In this document: piece after piece, positions 34,806 to 43,485 of the stretch
Layout of the letters: the number at the start of each line of letters is the position of its first letter
How positions within the stretch are numbered: the stretch's first letter is position 1
Assembly: GCF_000981385.1 (NCBI RefSeq)
Contig: NZ_LATZ01000004.1
Location: forward strand, 62,001 to 126,000
DNA: 64,000 nucleotides
Origin: Bacillus sp. SA1-12
GTDB taxonomy: Bacteria > Bacillota > Bacilli > Bacillales > Bacillaceae
Reading direction: 5' to 3'
The notes under the pieces: model-generated
The model's database searches: none
The model's input: only the letters and a program-made list of their open reading frames with translations
What the model was told of the DNA's origin: nothing
Translations under genes and position numbers: made by a program

Positions 34806-34823
34806 TTGTGAAGTTTTTCACAA
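34806..34823. promoter_or_regulatory. Rex-type operator 3
   Basis: TTGTGAAGTTTTTCACAA, a full match to the Rex palindrome arms, just upstream of the -35 box of the NADH oxidase promoter. Confidence 0.85.
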
Positions 34824-34830
34824 ACTAAAA

Positions 34831-34855
34831 TAAAAAGGGGAAAAACATCCCCTTT
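34831..34855 (-). terminator. Terminator of the mutS2-like gene
   Basis: Stem AAAGGGG / CCCCTTT, followed on the minus strand by TTTTTATTTTAG; directly after the stop codon. Confidence 0.8.
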
Positions 34856-36742
34856 CTACTCCTCATAATCAATTTTTAGACCTTGAACATGCTTTTTGTT
34901 CATTACTTTTTTCTTTTTGCGCACTTCTTTGGAATCAAAAACTTGATCAAGATCATAATTGTCAGGATACAAGTCTTCAGCTTCAATAAATGGCTGAACT
35001 CGTTTATGGTTAACCATTATTTTTTGATTTTTCACTAAAAGTTCAAGCTCCCCTCTCGAGTTTGCACCCGATACAACAATTCCCTTTGTTTGAAGATGTG
35101 AAATCCATACTACATCACCGGCTAAATAGGTTGTCATTTGTTTCTTTTCTTGAGCTTTCTTCTTTTGATTTTTCTCGTTTGGAACGACATTTGGCAGTAT
35201 TTCACGTTCACTGCGTGGCTGTTGATGGGTGATGTCCTGTGCTCTCTTGATAATCTCCAGAGGCATCCCCAATTTTTGTGCAATTGTAAATGCCTGGCTC
35301 TCTCCTCCCTTTCCGATGATTAACCTATAGAGAGGCTGAAGTGTTTCAATATCAAAGTCCATTGAGCCATTTTGAAATCCATTTGCTTTTTCTGCAAAAT
35401 CCTTTAGTTCACTATAATGTGTTGTGGCGATTAACATGGCACCAGATCTGTATAATGCCTCTAATATTGAAATTGCCAGCCCCATTCCTTCTTGAGGATC
35501 TGTTCCTGAACCTATTTCATCAAGGATTATCAGCGTATCCTTCCGCGTTTTTTGAAGAATATCAATCACATTCCGAATATGGGAGGAAAAGGTACTTAGG
35601 GAATGCTCAATACTTTGCTGGTCACCAATATCAACAAAAATATCTTTAAAGATACAAAAGCTGCTTTTAGGAGCTGCAGGAATATGCAGACCTGACTGGA
35701 CCATCATCGCTAACAATCCTACCGTTTTAATCGTAACTGTCTTACCGCCTGTATTCGGCCCAGTTATTACTAGTGCCATGTATTCATTCCCTAATTCCAT
35801 TGTTAATGGCACTGCGTCCGCACCCAATAAGGGATGTTTTGCATTGATGAGATGCAGCCCTTCATCAGGTTGGAGCTGTATTTCACTTCCCTGCATCGAT
35901 CTGCTTAGCTTTGCCTTTGCAAAAATAAAATCATATGACACCATTCCTTCAATATTTATTTGAAGCTCCTGTTTATAAATTGCTGTCATTTCTGTTAATT
36001 GTCCAAGAATTTTTTGAATCTCAAGTTCTTCCTCTACTTTTAAAAACGTTAGTTCATCCTGCAGCTTGTTTAAATCCTTAGGCTCCATATACACGGTTTG
36101 CCCGCTTGAGGACTGGTCTAAGATGGTCCCAGAGAATTTCCGTTTGCATTCACTTTTTACCGGGACAACATATCTGCCATTTCTGACACTGATAACCTGC
36201 TCTTGCAGATAGGAAGTTGAGGTTTTCATTATCTGTGCGAGCTTTGCTTTTATCTTTTCTTCGGTTGAAGCAATTTTACTTCTAATTTTTGTTAAAGCCC
36301 TGCTCGCATAGTCATCCACTGTATTGTTGCGAATGGAACGTGCAATTTCATCTGCCAAATCTGCCAGCTCATAAAGCGAATAGGCGTAGGAGCTGACTGT
36401 TGGCGCAATATACTCCTGTTTCGCCATAAACCGTTTAATTTTTTTCACACTATCCAAAAAAGCGCCTAAAAACCCGAATTGGTCAGGTGTAAGAATATAC
36501 CCTTTATCCACCCTAGCAATCAATTGTTCAACCCCATGAAGTGAATGCACAGGTATGCTCGAAGATTTTTCTATGATTTTACATGCTTCAGTTGTTTCAT
36601 TAAGCCATCGTCTTATTTTTTTCTCATCATGAATAGGCTCAAGCTGTACCGCTCTTTGTTTCGCCGCCTCACTCATTGCATAGTCACTTAGCAATGCTGT
36701 TACTTTATTAAATTCTAAACTTTCCATTGCTGATTTGTTCAA
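34856..36742 (-). CDS. MutS2-like ATPase lacking the Smr domain
   Basis: 628-residue MutS-family protein. The long helical lever/clamp domain fills the N-terminal half (MESLEFNKVTALLSDYAMSE; RNGRYVVPVKSECKRKFSG; DQSSSGQTVYMEP), followed by the ABC-type ATPase with Walker A ITGPNTGGKTVTIKT, Walker B TLIILDEIGSGTDPQEGMGL and the conserved TTHYSELK. MutS2 (about 785 residues) ends with an Smr nuclease; here the C-terminus is a basic KOW/SH3-like stretch and stops without it. The start is taken as TTG at 36742, 7 nt after GGAGGG. MutS2 acts on branched DNA and on collided ribosomes; which applies here is unknown. Confidence 0.85.
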   Translation of the reverse strand: MNKSAMESLEFNKVTALLSDYAMSEAAKQRAVQLEPIHDEKKIRRWLNETTEACKIIEKSSSIPVHSLHGVEQLIARVDKGYILTPDQFGFLGAFLDSVKKIKRFMAKQEYIAPTVSSYAYSLYELADLADEIARSIRNNTVDDYASRALTKIRSKIASTEEKIKAKLAQIMKTSTSYLQEQVISVRNGRYVVPVKSECKRKFSGTILDQSSSGQTVYMEPKDLNKLQDELTFLKVEEELEIQKILGQLTEMTAIYKQELQINIEGMVSYDFIFAKAKLSRSMQGSEIQLQPDEGLHLINAKHPLLGADAVPLTMELGNEYMALVITGPNTGGKTVTIKTVGLLAMMVQSGLHIPAAPKSSFCIFKDIFVDIGDQQSIEHSLSTFSSHIRNVIDILQKTRKDTLIILDEIGSGTDPQEGMGLAISILEALYRSGAMLIATTHYSELKDFAEKANGFQNGSMDFDIETLQPLYRLIIGKGGESQAFTIAQKLGMPLEIIKRAQDITHQQPRSEREILPNVVPNEKNQKKKAQEKKQMTTYLAGDVVWISHLQTKGIVVSGANSRGELELLVKNQKIMVNHKRVQPFIEAEDLYPDNYDLDQVFDSKEVRKKKKVMNKKHVQGLKIDYEE

Positions 36743-36840
36743 TGTGTAACCCTCCATTTATTAAAATTGGCTAAGTTAAAGTTTGTCGATTTCCTATTAA
36801 GGCATGATACGCAGGTGTCTCCCCCCCACAACAAAAATAA

Positions 36841-36877
36841 AAAAGGTGATGAACAGTTGGCTGTTCATCACCTTTTT
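36841..36877. terminator. Strong bidirectional hairpin terminator
   Basis: Sixteen-bp perfect stem AAAAGGTGATGAACAG / CTGTTCATCACCTTTT around TTGG, with T-rich flanks on both strands. It lies upstream of mutS2 and downstream of the candidate RNA. Confidence 0.8.
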
Positions 36878-36919
36878 ATCCCTAATATTAGGCAGACTGC
36901 GCCTAATAAGCCCAATACA

Positions 36920-36950
36920 AACAAAAACCGTGCTTAAACAAAGCACGGTT
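36920..36950 (-). terminator. Terminator of the candidate structured RNA
   Basis: Perfect 10-bp stem AACCGTGCTT / AAGCACGGTT with a 5-nt loop, followed on the minus strand by TTTTTGTTTG. A further stem TATTAGGC / GCCTAATA (36886-36908) follows it. Confidence 0.8.
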
Positions 36951-37141
36951 GTCACGGGCATTATGCAAGAGATTGCAAATTGTGTATGATTACCGTTTTG
37001 TTCTTAACTTTCTGCAGAGACATAACTAAATAAACCTTTACGATCATAAAAGTTTTTCAAGCTAGTCATGCAGTTGAAGTATTTACTTCGATTAGTTAAG
37101 AACAGAAACCCTCACAAAACACATCTCCTAAAATATTGTTA
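36923..37141 (-). ncRNA. Candidate structured RNA with leader peptide
   Basis: A transcript starting near 37140 and ending at the 36920-36950 terminator would contain a 10-bp closing stem GTTCTTAACT (37094-37103) / AGTTAAGAAC (37000-37009). Inside it are a hairpin GAAGTA/TACTTC (37076-37089), a stem CTGCA/TGCAG and a long arm AAACTTTTA/TAAAGGTTT (37032-37055). Before the closing stem, AGGAG is followed 8 nt later by a possible GTG-started heptapeptide MRVSVLN whose stop lies in the stem. No protein-coding frame of normal size fits this 430-bp gap. It could be a small RNA or an attenuator for mutS2; the family is not recognised. Confidence 0.45.
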
Positions 37142-37146
37142 TCTAT

Positions 37147-37176
37147 AAAATAACAGATAATGGATCACACTGTCAA
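37147..37176 (-). promoter_or_regulatory. Promoter of the candidate structured RNA
   Basis: Minus strand TTGACA (37171-37176), 18-bp spacer and an extended -10 TGTTATTTT (TATTTT at 37147-37152). It lies just after the acetyltransferase stop codon and points into the gene-free region. Confidence 0.55.
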
Positions 37177-37190
37177 TATAAGGAATCAAT

Positions 37191-37970
37191 TTAACTATTG
37201 CGGATTTCCCCGACACTTTTCCCGCCTAAAAATGCATGGCCGGTTTTTAAGGTTTTAATCGTTTCAAAGCCAGATTTCTTATATACCTTTTCCACTCTCT
37301 CAGTGATTGGCATTACCCAAAAGCGATCCACGTGCAGGTTTGCTACTTCCTCTTGAATATAGTGTATCAGCTGTCCGATTAGCCCTTTCCCGCGATATGC
37401 TTCCAACGTTGCCACGCTTTCTAATCTTGCGTCCTGTTCATGCAGAAAAATACAGGCTGTTGAGCAAGGAATTCCATCATATTTTAATAAATAATGTGTA
37501 TATGCTTCGTGAGCAAATTCTACCTCAAAAGCTTTTTCTCGGATCGCGCCGCCAAATTCTTCCATTTGACATTCAATGTACATTGCATCCTGCTTATTTT
37601 CTTCAGTTACCTTTTCAATCGTTACCTTAGTATCCTTTTTAACATTCACCCTTGATTTCCAAAGCTGTATTGGACAATCAAATTCTTCAAACCCAAAACC
37701 TCTTTGTTTTAGGGCCGCAATAAAATCCGAATGATCTTCATACTGAAAAAGATAAAACCTTGGTCTCAGTCCTTTCTCCTGATAGAAGGTTACTACCTCA
37801 TCAATGATCTCCTCATGATTTCTAATATAGGCAGAAATATGGGCATGGTTGGCATCATAATAATTAGGCTGGTCTATATTATAAAAAAGATAGCCCCAGC
37901 TTGTTTCCACCCTTTTTGAAAATGACGATATATATGCAAGATCTAAAGCTTCAAACATCTTTTCTATCAT
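37191..37970 (-). CDS. GNAT-family acetyltransferase
   Basis: 259-residue two-part acetyltransferase. The N-terminal half is a degenerate GNAT-like region (WGYLFYNIDQPNYYDANHAH) and the C-terminal half carries the acetyl-CoA-binding motif ARLESVATLEAYRGKGLIGQ followed by LIHYIQEEVANLHVDRFWV and YKKSGFETIKTLKTGH. Substrate is unknown. AAGGTG precedes the start. It is alone on its transcript; the region after its stop contains a promoter and terminators for another, apparently non-coding, unit. Confidence 0.82.
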   Translation of the reverse strand: MIEKMFEALDLAYISSFSKRVETSWGYLFYNIDQPNYYDANHAHISAYIRNHEEIIDEVVTFYQEKGLRPRFYLFQYEDHSDFIAALKQRGFGFEEFDCPIQLWKSRVNVKKDTKVTIEKVTEENKQDAMYIECQMEEFGGAIREKAFEVEFAHEAYTHYLLKYDGIPCSTACIFLHEQDARLESVATLEAYRGKGLIGQLIHYIQEEVANLHVDRFWVMPITERVEKVYKKSGFETIKTLKTGHAFLGGKSVGEIRNS

Positions 37971-38189
37971 TTTTTCACCTTTTTGTCGTTGGATTTTGAG
38001 TTAATGTTTATTACCTTCTGGTACTTCTTTGATACATAGTTGGTTGCTATTTTAAGAAGCTATTGCCAGACTTCTTAATAATATCACTTTGTTTAACCTC
38101 TTTAATAGTTTCATACTATGATTGAAATACTCAAAGTATCTCCCTTTTTTCACCTTAAAACTCTATCTAACAAAATCATGAGCAGCTTA

Positions 38190-39635
38190 TTATTCATTAT
38201 TGCTAGTCCACTCCTTTAGCAATTGTTTAGCGTGTGATTTAGATACATTAAAAGTTTGCCATGTTGTTTCTTCTTGAATCAGTTGCATCTTTTTTTCTTT
38301 AAGAAGCTTGTTGAACATTTCGTTTTTCTGTTCAATCATAATCGGGATGGCATCATAAGACAGTCTATCTAGATAATAGAGATCCAGCTTCCCTGTTTCT
38401 TCATATCTCTTCATATTTTGGCTAACAATAAAACGGTCAATATTAATATAGTTTACAATCACATAAGCTACTATTGTTGCGATACACATCGCTTTTAATA
38501 GCTTAAACCTTTGTATGTAGATCTTGATCAGTGCTAGCCCAAGGAGGATACACAATAATACCATAAAGGCATGAGCATACAAGCGTAAATACGTATACCC
38601 ATAGGCCTGTTCATATAAGGAAAGCCTGTTATACGCAGAAGCAAGCATGACAAAAGTAAAGAAAACAAGAAGACTTAACAGCAGCTTTATAATGTTTGGC
38701 AGCACTCGTTTTTCAAACTTGCCAATATGAGTGAGCAAAAATAATAGTCCGATATTAATGATAGACACAAGTGTCAGCTCCATAAAGCCCCGTCTGGCAT
38801 ATTCAGCATACGTATAAGCTGATGCGGAACTGGAAGGATCCCCCGTAAAGAAATAAGTAAACTGTACAGCTGCATATAAAAAATAGACAATATTCAAGAG
38901 GATGAGCATAGTACTAACAATAACAGTATCCAATTTCATACTCCTTGACTCGCCTTCTCCACTGTTCAACACGAGCGGCTTTGCCAAAGTCATGAAAAAG
39001 GCAAACAGCAAGCATGTAATAACAGCTACTAAAATAACCTGAAAAAACATGCTGCCGATATTCGCTTGATACAACCAATCAGGAAACTTTCCTAATAATT
39101 GTTTAAAATACTGATCAGAAGAAATAAGCAAATAAAGGATCGTCCACAGCAATGGTGCAGATAAAAGCACACCAAGGATGATCTTCTTTACCATTTGCCC
39201 CTTTTGATCATGCATGACCCCTTTCCCCGTTTTCCCGGCGGAGAAAATTACGTTAAAAAAGTCTATGATTGTCTCAAAAAAAGTAATAAACATTAATTTA
39301 ATAAACAAACGGTTGCTCCATTTCTCCAGATCCCATCTTCTCGTATGAACCATATGAATAAACATAAGAAGCGGCACAATGAGAAAGTTTAATACTAATA
39401 AAGGCTCATTGCTAAATATCCCAAAACTTACTGCCAATAATAATGCAGAACCTCCTAAAACAAAGTGAAACCATTCTTGCTTTTTTCCTTTTATAGCAAC
39501 TCTTGCATAAAAAACCAAATAAAGAAACATCGCATAGATCGGATAGGAAACCCCGAGCTCTTTCCCATAAAATAAATGATGGAATAGAATCCCTCCGGCC
39601 AAACAAATCATAAAATTTCTCCACGTTTTTTCCAT
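38190..39635 (-). CDS. DUF4173 multi-spanning membrane protein
   Basis: 481-residue polytopic membrane protein with about twelve hydrophobic segments and a charged C-terminal tail exposed after the last helix (MKRYEETGKLDLYYLDRLSYDAIPIM). YTYAEYARRGFMELTLVSIINIG is the family signature of DUF4173. AAGGAGATG lies 6-8 nt before the ATG. Function is unknown. It stands between an acetyltransferase and a PadR/HAAS pair, neither of which explains it. Confidence 0.8.
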   Translation of the reverse strand: MEKTWRNFMICLAGGILFHHLFYGKELGVSYPIYAMFLYLVFYARVAIKGKKQEWFHFVLGGSALLLAVSFGIFSNEPLLVLNFLIVPLLMFIHMVHTRRWDLEKWSNRLFIKLMFITFFETIIDFFNVIFSAGKTGKGVMHDQKGQMVKKIILGVLLSAPLLWTILYLLISSDQYFKQLLGKFPDWLYQANIGSMFFQVILVAVITCLLFAFFMTLAKPLVLNSGEGESRSMKLDTVIVSTMLILLNIVYFLYAAVQFTYFFTGDPSSSASAYTYAEYARRGFMELTLVSIINIGLLFLLTHIGKFEKRVLPNIIKLLLSLLVFFTFVMLASAYNRLSLYEQAYGYTYLRLYAHAFMVLLCILLGLALIKIYIQRFKLLKAMCIATIVAYVIVNYINIDRFIVSQNMKRYEETGKLDLYYLDRLSYDAIPIMIEQKNEMFNKLLKEKKMQLIQEETTWQTFNVSKSHAKQLLKEWTSNNE

Positions 39636-39702
39636 TATTGTTCATCTCCTTTATATACATAGAAATTCTTGGTATACAAGTAAAAAAAGATTGCTTTTAG
39701 TA

Positions 39703-39923
39703 GCTGATATATATAAGGAGGGTGCTGATATCCCCCTGCTTATTGCTGATATATTATAAAATAGGCTGATATCTTCTCACTTCCCTCCGATATATTTTGT
39801 ATAGCGATGACTCTTCTCGCTTTTCCGCCGATATTTCCCAGTATAGGCCGAGATCCTCTCGCTTTCCGCTGATATTTCCTGAATAGCACTGATATCCCTG
39901 CTCCCCGCCGATATCTTAAAGGA
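39703..39923. repeat. Array of ~21-bp imperfect tandem repeats
   Basis: About eleven units, each starting GCYGATAT and spaced near 21 bp, alternate between a CTTCTCGCTTTCC-type and a TTTCCTGTATAG-type continuation; several units have diverged. The minus strand can be read as a repetitive, stop-poor peptide (repeating ISAEKRE-like words) but has no start or ribosome-binding site, so I regard it as non-coding. The array occupies most of the 39636-39988 gap. Confidence 0.7.
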
Positions 39924-39988
39924 GCATAATATACATGGATTTTCTATGTACATAACTAAAAAAAGTCATTCCCTCTATAAGGTGCGCC

Positions 39989-40612
39989 TTATATCGAATG
40001 GCGCACCCCAATATAATAAAAAAACTTACTGATCGGATAAACTAAGAACGTCATGATGACACAGATTGCGATGAAGGTTGGAGTTAAAATAGGTTGAAAC
40101 CAATTTACCGGAATGAAGTGAAATAGTGTCATGATCATTAAAAGCACATTTGGAATCAAACTGATAAACACGGTATTTGAAAATAATTTTTCTCCTAGCA
40201 GTCCGTATTCCCTGCCGATTTCAAACCCTAGTATCATCCAAAAAACGGTATAAACGATAACGATCGTTAACGGGATTTTCGCAAGAAGCCCCCATGCGTT
40301 TGAAAGGATTGAATCTTCATAGACATGATAGCAGAAGGTAAGCAGGGCACCGATGAAAAAGAACATAAAATTGCAGAAGACAAAATTCCGACTGATAAAG
40401 CCTTTGGAAATCGGCTCAGCTTCTCCATATTGCTTGGCGATCTCTACAGGATCTCCTAATTGCGCCATTACTTCTTCTATACTTAGATGGGGCTGATCAA
40501 CTAGCTTTTCTTCAATATGTAATTCATATTCCTTCACGATCTCTTCCCTGTTTACCGATGGTGGCAGCGACTGTGCGAGCAACTTTAAAAAATGGTCTTT
40601 AGATGGAATCAT
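39989..40612 (-). CDS. HAAS-domain (DUF1700) membrane protein
   Basis: 207-residue protein: an N-terminal soluble HAAS/DUF1700 domain ([20 protein letters not shown] and [20 protein letters not shown]) followed by four membrane helices. HAAS proteins are usually encoded next to a PadR regulator, as here, and are thought to pass a membrane signal to it or to control envelope functions. The start at 40612 has GGGAGAG 6 nt upstream; a TTG at 40627 is weaker. It overlaps the end of the padR gene by 14 bases, so the two are translationally coupled. Confidence 0.83.
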   Translation of the reverse strand: MIPSKDHFLKLLAQSLPPSVNREEIVKEYELHIEEKLVDQPHLSIEEVMAQLGDPVEIAKQYGEAEPISKGFISRNFVFCNFMFFFIGALLTFCYHVYEDSILSNAWGLLAKIPLTIVIVYTVFWMILGFEIGREYGLLGEKLFSNTVFISLIPNVLLMIMTLFHFIPVNWFQPILTPTFIAICVIMTFLVYPISKFFYYIGVRHSI

Positions 40613-40940
40613 ACCGATCTCTCCCAATTATGCCATTCATCATCTTAACAAATTTGCTCCACTCTTTCGTCTTTTCATTTAAGATCACTTTGCCCTCTTC
40701 TCTAATCCGATAATATTTTCGGGCAGGGCCTTTTGGCTGTTCCTGCCAATAAGTATCGACATAACCTTTTTTCTCTAATTTGTGCAGAGCTGGATATAAT
40801 GTGCCTTCCTTTACTTCAAGGGTATTGCCGCTCCGTTTTTCCATTTCCTTGACTAACTCGTAGCCATACATATCCTTTTCATTCAAAAGCTGCAATAAAA
40901 TTAAGGAGGTGCTCCCTTTTATGAGCTCGCGATCAAACAT
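40599..40940 (-). CDS. PadR-family transcriptional regulator
   Basis: 113-residue winged-helix regulator with the PadR signature [20 protein letters not shown] and [38 protein letters not shown] forms the wing, and a C-terminal helix completes the dimer. GAGGTAGGTGAG precedes the ATG. It forms a two-gene operon with the HAAS membrane protein. PadR proteins are repressors, and the usual target is their own operon; no operator palindrome stands out upstream. Confidence 0.9.
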   Translation of the reverse strand: MFDRELIKGSTSLILLQLLNEKDMYGYELVKEMEKRSGNTLEVKEGTLYPALHKLEKKGYVDTYWQEQPKGPARKYYRIREEGKVILNEKTKEWSKFVKMMNGIIGRDRYDSI

Positions 40941-41084
40941 CTTCTCACCTACCTCGAATATTTAGGTATACCTACTACCATATTTTACATTTATTATTCA
41001 AAAATTCAAGCACTCATTTTTTTCTCTGATTTTTCACTTTATAATAATAGGATAAGCATAGCCTTTAGTTGGAAGGAGTTAGAC

Positions 41085-41762
41085 ATGATGAATATTTTAT
41101 TAGCCGAAGATGACGTAAAGCTTGGCGAGCTTATTACATATATGCTTGAGAAAAAGGCAAAGTATCAAGTAGAGTGGGTTCAAACTGGAGAGGATGCTTA
41201 TGATTATGCAACAATCTCTTATTATGATGTAATTATTATGGATTGGATGATGCCAAACGGCGACGGAGTAGAGATTTGCCTTCGTTTAAGGAAAGAAGGC
41301 TATGGCCGGGCTATTTTAATGTTAACAGCAAAAGATGCGATCCAGGATCGTGTTGTCGGACTTGATGCTGGAGCAGATGATTATTTAGTAAAGCCCTTTG
41401 AAATTGATGAGCTGCTAGCTAGACTTAGGGCATTGGCTCGCCGCAATTTTTCACCGATTCGTGAAGAAATTTTTACTATCGATGACCTTACCATCAATCG
41501 TACGAGCCACACCCTGCAAAATGGTCAACAGGTCATACAGTTAACGCCACGGGAATATCAGCTTCTTGATTTATTGGTTCAAAACAAGGGTCAGGTTCTT
41601 ACACGGGATATTATTTTTGATCGGATTTGGGGAAATGAAACAGATGTTTCTTATAAAACAATTGATGCTACTGTAAAATTGCTTCGCAAAAAGCTGAGCA
41701 AATTTGGAAAAGGAGATTGGCTGCAGAGCATTAGAGGGGTTGGATATAAGCTTGAGGCGTAA
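41085..41762 (+). CDS. OmpR-family response regulator
   Basis: 225-residue response regulator. Receiver: acidic pair EDD near residue 8, phospho-aspartate in VIIMDWMMPNGDG (about residue 52), lysine in DYLVKPFEIDEL. The winged-helix domain follows (QVIQLTPREYQLLDLLVQN, SYKTIDATVKLLRKKL, WLQSIRGVGYKLEA). AAGGAG lies 8 nt before the first of two ATG codons. It partners the kinase gene that overlaps its 3' end. Similar to YkoG/ArlR-type regulators; regulon unknown. It is divergent from the PadR operon. Confidence 0.88.
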   Translation: MMNILLAEDDVKLGELITYMLEKKAKYQVEWVQTGEDAYDYATISYYDVIIMDWMMPNGDGVEICLRLRKEGYGRAILMLTAKDAIQDRVVGLDAGADDYLVKPFEIDELLARLRALARRNFSPIREEIFTIDDLTINRTSHTLQNGQQVIQLTPREYQLLDLLVQNKGQVLTRDIIFDRIWGNETDVSYKTIDATVKLLRKKLSKFGKGDWLQSIRGVGYKLEA

Positions 41763-43134
41763 TAAGACCAATTTATTTTTTAAAACACAGAGGAAATTAA
41801 CGATTAATTTTAGTTTACTGATTATTTTATTTTTGCTTTTATTTATTACAATCCTTTATTCTATTGTGTATGTATGGTTTACTGCTGCTGAGAAAAATGA
41901 ATTGCGAAATATGGCTGAGCATGAAGAAAAGCGTGTTGAAAGTTTGTTAGAAAAGGACTTTGGAGATGTTCCTAACGGGCGGAAAGAGGATCCTGAATTT
42001 GTCGGTGATCAACTCTTTTATTATGTCATAAATATGCGCAGAGAATTGATTTTACAGGATGAGGATGAACAGCTGCCATTTCTTCAGAATGACTTTATCA
42101 ACTTTATAAATGATTGGCAGCCGGCAAGGGAAGAACTACGCAATGAGACAATTAATCTTGATCGCCGCCAAATGATGGAAGATATCGATAGCAACCGCTA
42201 CTCAACATATGTTCCAGAGAATCAAAAATTAAAACTGCTAATGATTGCAAAACCGATCTATGAACGTAGCCAGATTATTGGCTATCTTTATATTGGAAAA
42301 AACATTACTGACTTATCTGAGCTATTAAATGGCCTTTTTAAAATTTTAGTGATTTCAGCACTTATTTTTTCCGGAATCGCCTATTCTTTTAGCCGTATCA
42401 TGTCAAGGCGGGCAATGGTTCCAATAGAACAAGCCTTCAGGAGGCAACAGGAATTTGTTGCAGATGCCTCCCATGAATTAAGGACACCGTTAAGTGTCAT
42501 GCTGTCTTCATTAGATATTCTTGAAATGGAGAATCAAGACCAAAATGAAATGGCAGGAAAAATGGTTGATAATTTAAAGGATGAAGTAAAGCGTATGACC
42601 GGGCTTGTCGGTGATTTGCTAACACTAGCAAGGTCTGATTCAGATGACCAGAAAATCACTTTTGAGGAGTTCAACTTATATTCTGTCGCTGAACGGACTA
42701 TTGCTTCATTTGAGGCCCATGCTCTGGCAAAAAGGATCAACCTCGAATTGAATAGTCCTGAAATGGTCATGATCAACGGGAATAAGGAGCGTTTAACCCA
42801 GCTGCTGTATATCCTGCTTGATAATGCGATTAAATATTCTCAGGACGCCGGGTCTGTTACATTGTCTATTTGGAAGGAAGCTAATATGATGCTGATCTCC
42901 GTGAGGGATACCGGAATTGGGATGGATCCTAAGGAACTTCCTCATATTTTTGAACGGTTTTATCGTGTCGATAAAGCGAGAACACGTCAGCAAGGCGGTC
43001 ACGGACTTGGTCTTTCTATTGCAAAATGGATTGTTGAACTTCACAACGGGCGTATTTCAGTTGAAAGCAAATTGGGAGAGGGCAGTACATTTTTAGTCAA
43101 GATTCCAGAACAAAAGCGCAAGCGCCTCGAATAG
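41752..43134 (+). CDS. Membrane sensor histidine kinase
   Basis: 460-residue kinase with two membrane helices (about residues 15-38 and 190-210) and an extracellular domain of about 150 residues. HisKA carries the histidine in FVADASHELRTPLSVMLSSL, and HATPase_c has ILLDNAIKYSQD, VRDTGIGMDPKELPHIFERF and GHGLGLSIAKWIVELH. No clear HAMP helix pair is seen. The start is uncertain: I use the TTG at 41752, overlapping the regulator gene by 11 bases, because the protein then begins LRRNKTNLFFKTQRK; the only upstream site is GAGGGG 12 nt away. It pairs with the response regulator just upstream. Confidence 0.86.
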   Translation: MRRNKTNLFFKTQRKLTINFSLLIILFLLLFITILYSIVYVWFTAAEKNELRNMAEHEEKRVESLLEKDFGDVPNGRKEDPEFVGDQLFYYVINMRRELILQDEDEQLPFLQNDFINFINDWQPAREELRNETINLDRRQMMEDIDSNRYSTYVPENQKLKLLMIAKPIYERSQIIGYLYIGKNITDLSELLNGLFKILVISALIFSGIAYSFSRIMSRRAMVPIEQAFRRQQEFVADASHELRTPLSVMLSSLDILEMENQDQNEMAGKMVDNLKDEVKRMTGLVGDLLTLARSDSDDQKITFEEFNLYSVAERTIASFEAHALAKRINLELNSPEMVMINGNKERLTQLLYILLDNAIKYSQDAGSVTLSIWKEANMMLISVRDTGIGMDPKELPHIFERFYRVDKARTRQQGGHGLGLSIAKWIVELHNGRISVESKLGEGSTFLVKIPEQKRKRLE

Positions 43135-43310
43135 CTTAGGGCAAAAAAATACGCTCAGGAAGTAGATGTTCTTTGCCTTCCATTCCCGATTTGTTAGACC
43201 CTGGAGGGGTTAGGCGTTGCAGTCAAAAAAGCGTTGCACAGACAGTACTTGCACATCCGTGGCTGGATATCAAAGCGCTTATTACATTACTGGTAGTTTA
43301 TACTTTTTAC
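43125..43310. repeat. Diverged dispersed intergenic repeat
   Basis: AAAGCGCAAGCGCCTCGAAT at the left, GGAGGGGTTAGGCGTTGC in the middle and GACAGTACTTGCACATCC at the right resemble pieces of elements at 11540-11706, 14967-15110 and 205-235. The left end overlaps the end of the kinase gene, so the last codons may derive from the element. Non-coding. Confidence 0.5.
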
Positions 43311-43326
43311 CTTTATAAAAAACTGT

Positions 43327-43356
43327 AGCTTGCAGACAAATCTGCAAGCTATTTTT
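43327..43356 (+). terminator. Terminator downstream of the two-component operon
   Basis: Perfect stem AGCTTGCAGA / TCTGCAAGCT with a CAAA loop, then ATTTTT. It lies about 190 nt beyond the kinase stop, after the repeat element. Confidence 0.8.
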
Positions 43357-43485
43357 CATTTCTATTCCTCTTTATTTTTTTGCTGCAAATTTTTAATGAC
43401 TCCTCTATTTTTCACCGTCTTTTCACTAAACTTTATTACATTATAACCATTGCAACATTACAACTTGAAAGGAGGTGAAGGATTG

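Noticed and set aside
36900-37140. T-box or 6S RNA at the structured region
   Set aside because: The T-box antiterminator consensus (GGGTGGNACCGCG-like) is missing, and the fold is branched rather than the long single rod with a central bubble of 6S RNA.
39703-39923. CRISPR array
   Set aside because: Units are imperfect, only about 21 bp apart with no unique spacers, and no cas genes are present.
39703-39930. A repetitive minus-strand peptide with ISAEKRE-like words
   Set aside because: It is a by-product of the 21-bp repeat array, lacks a start codon and ribosome-binding site, and such frames are a known annotation artefact.
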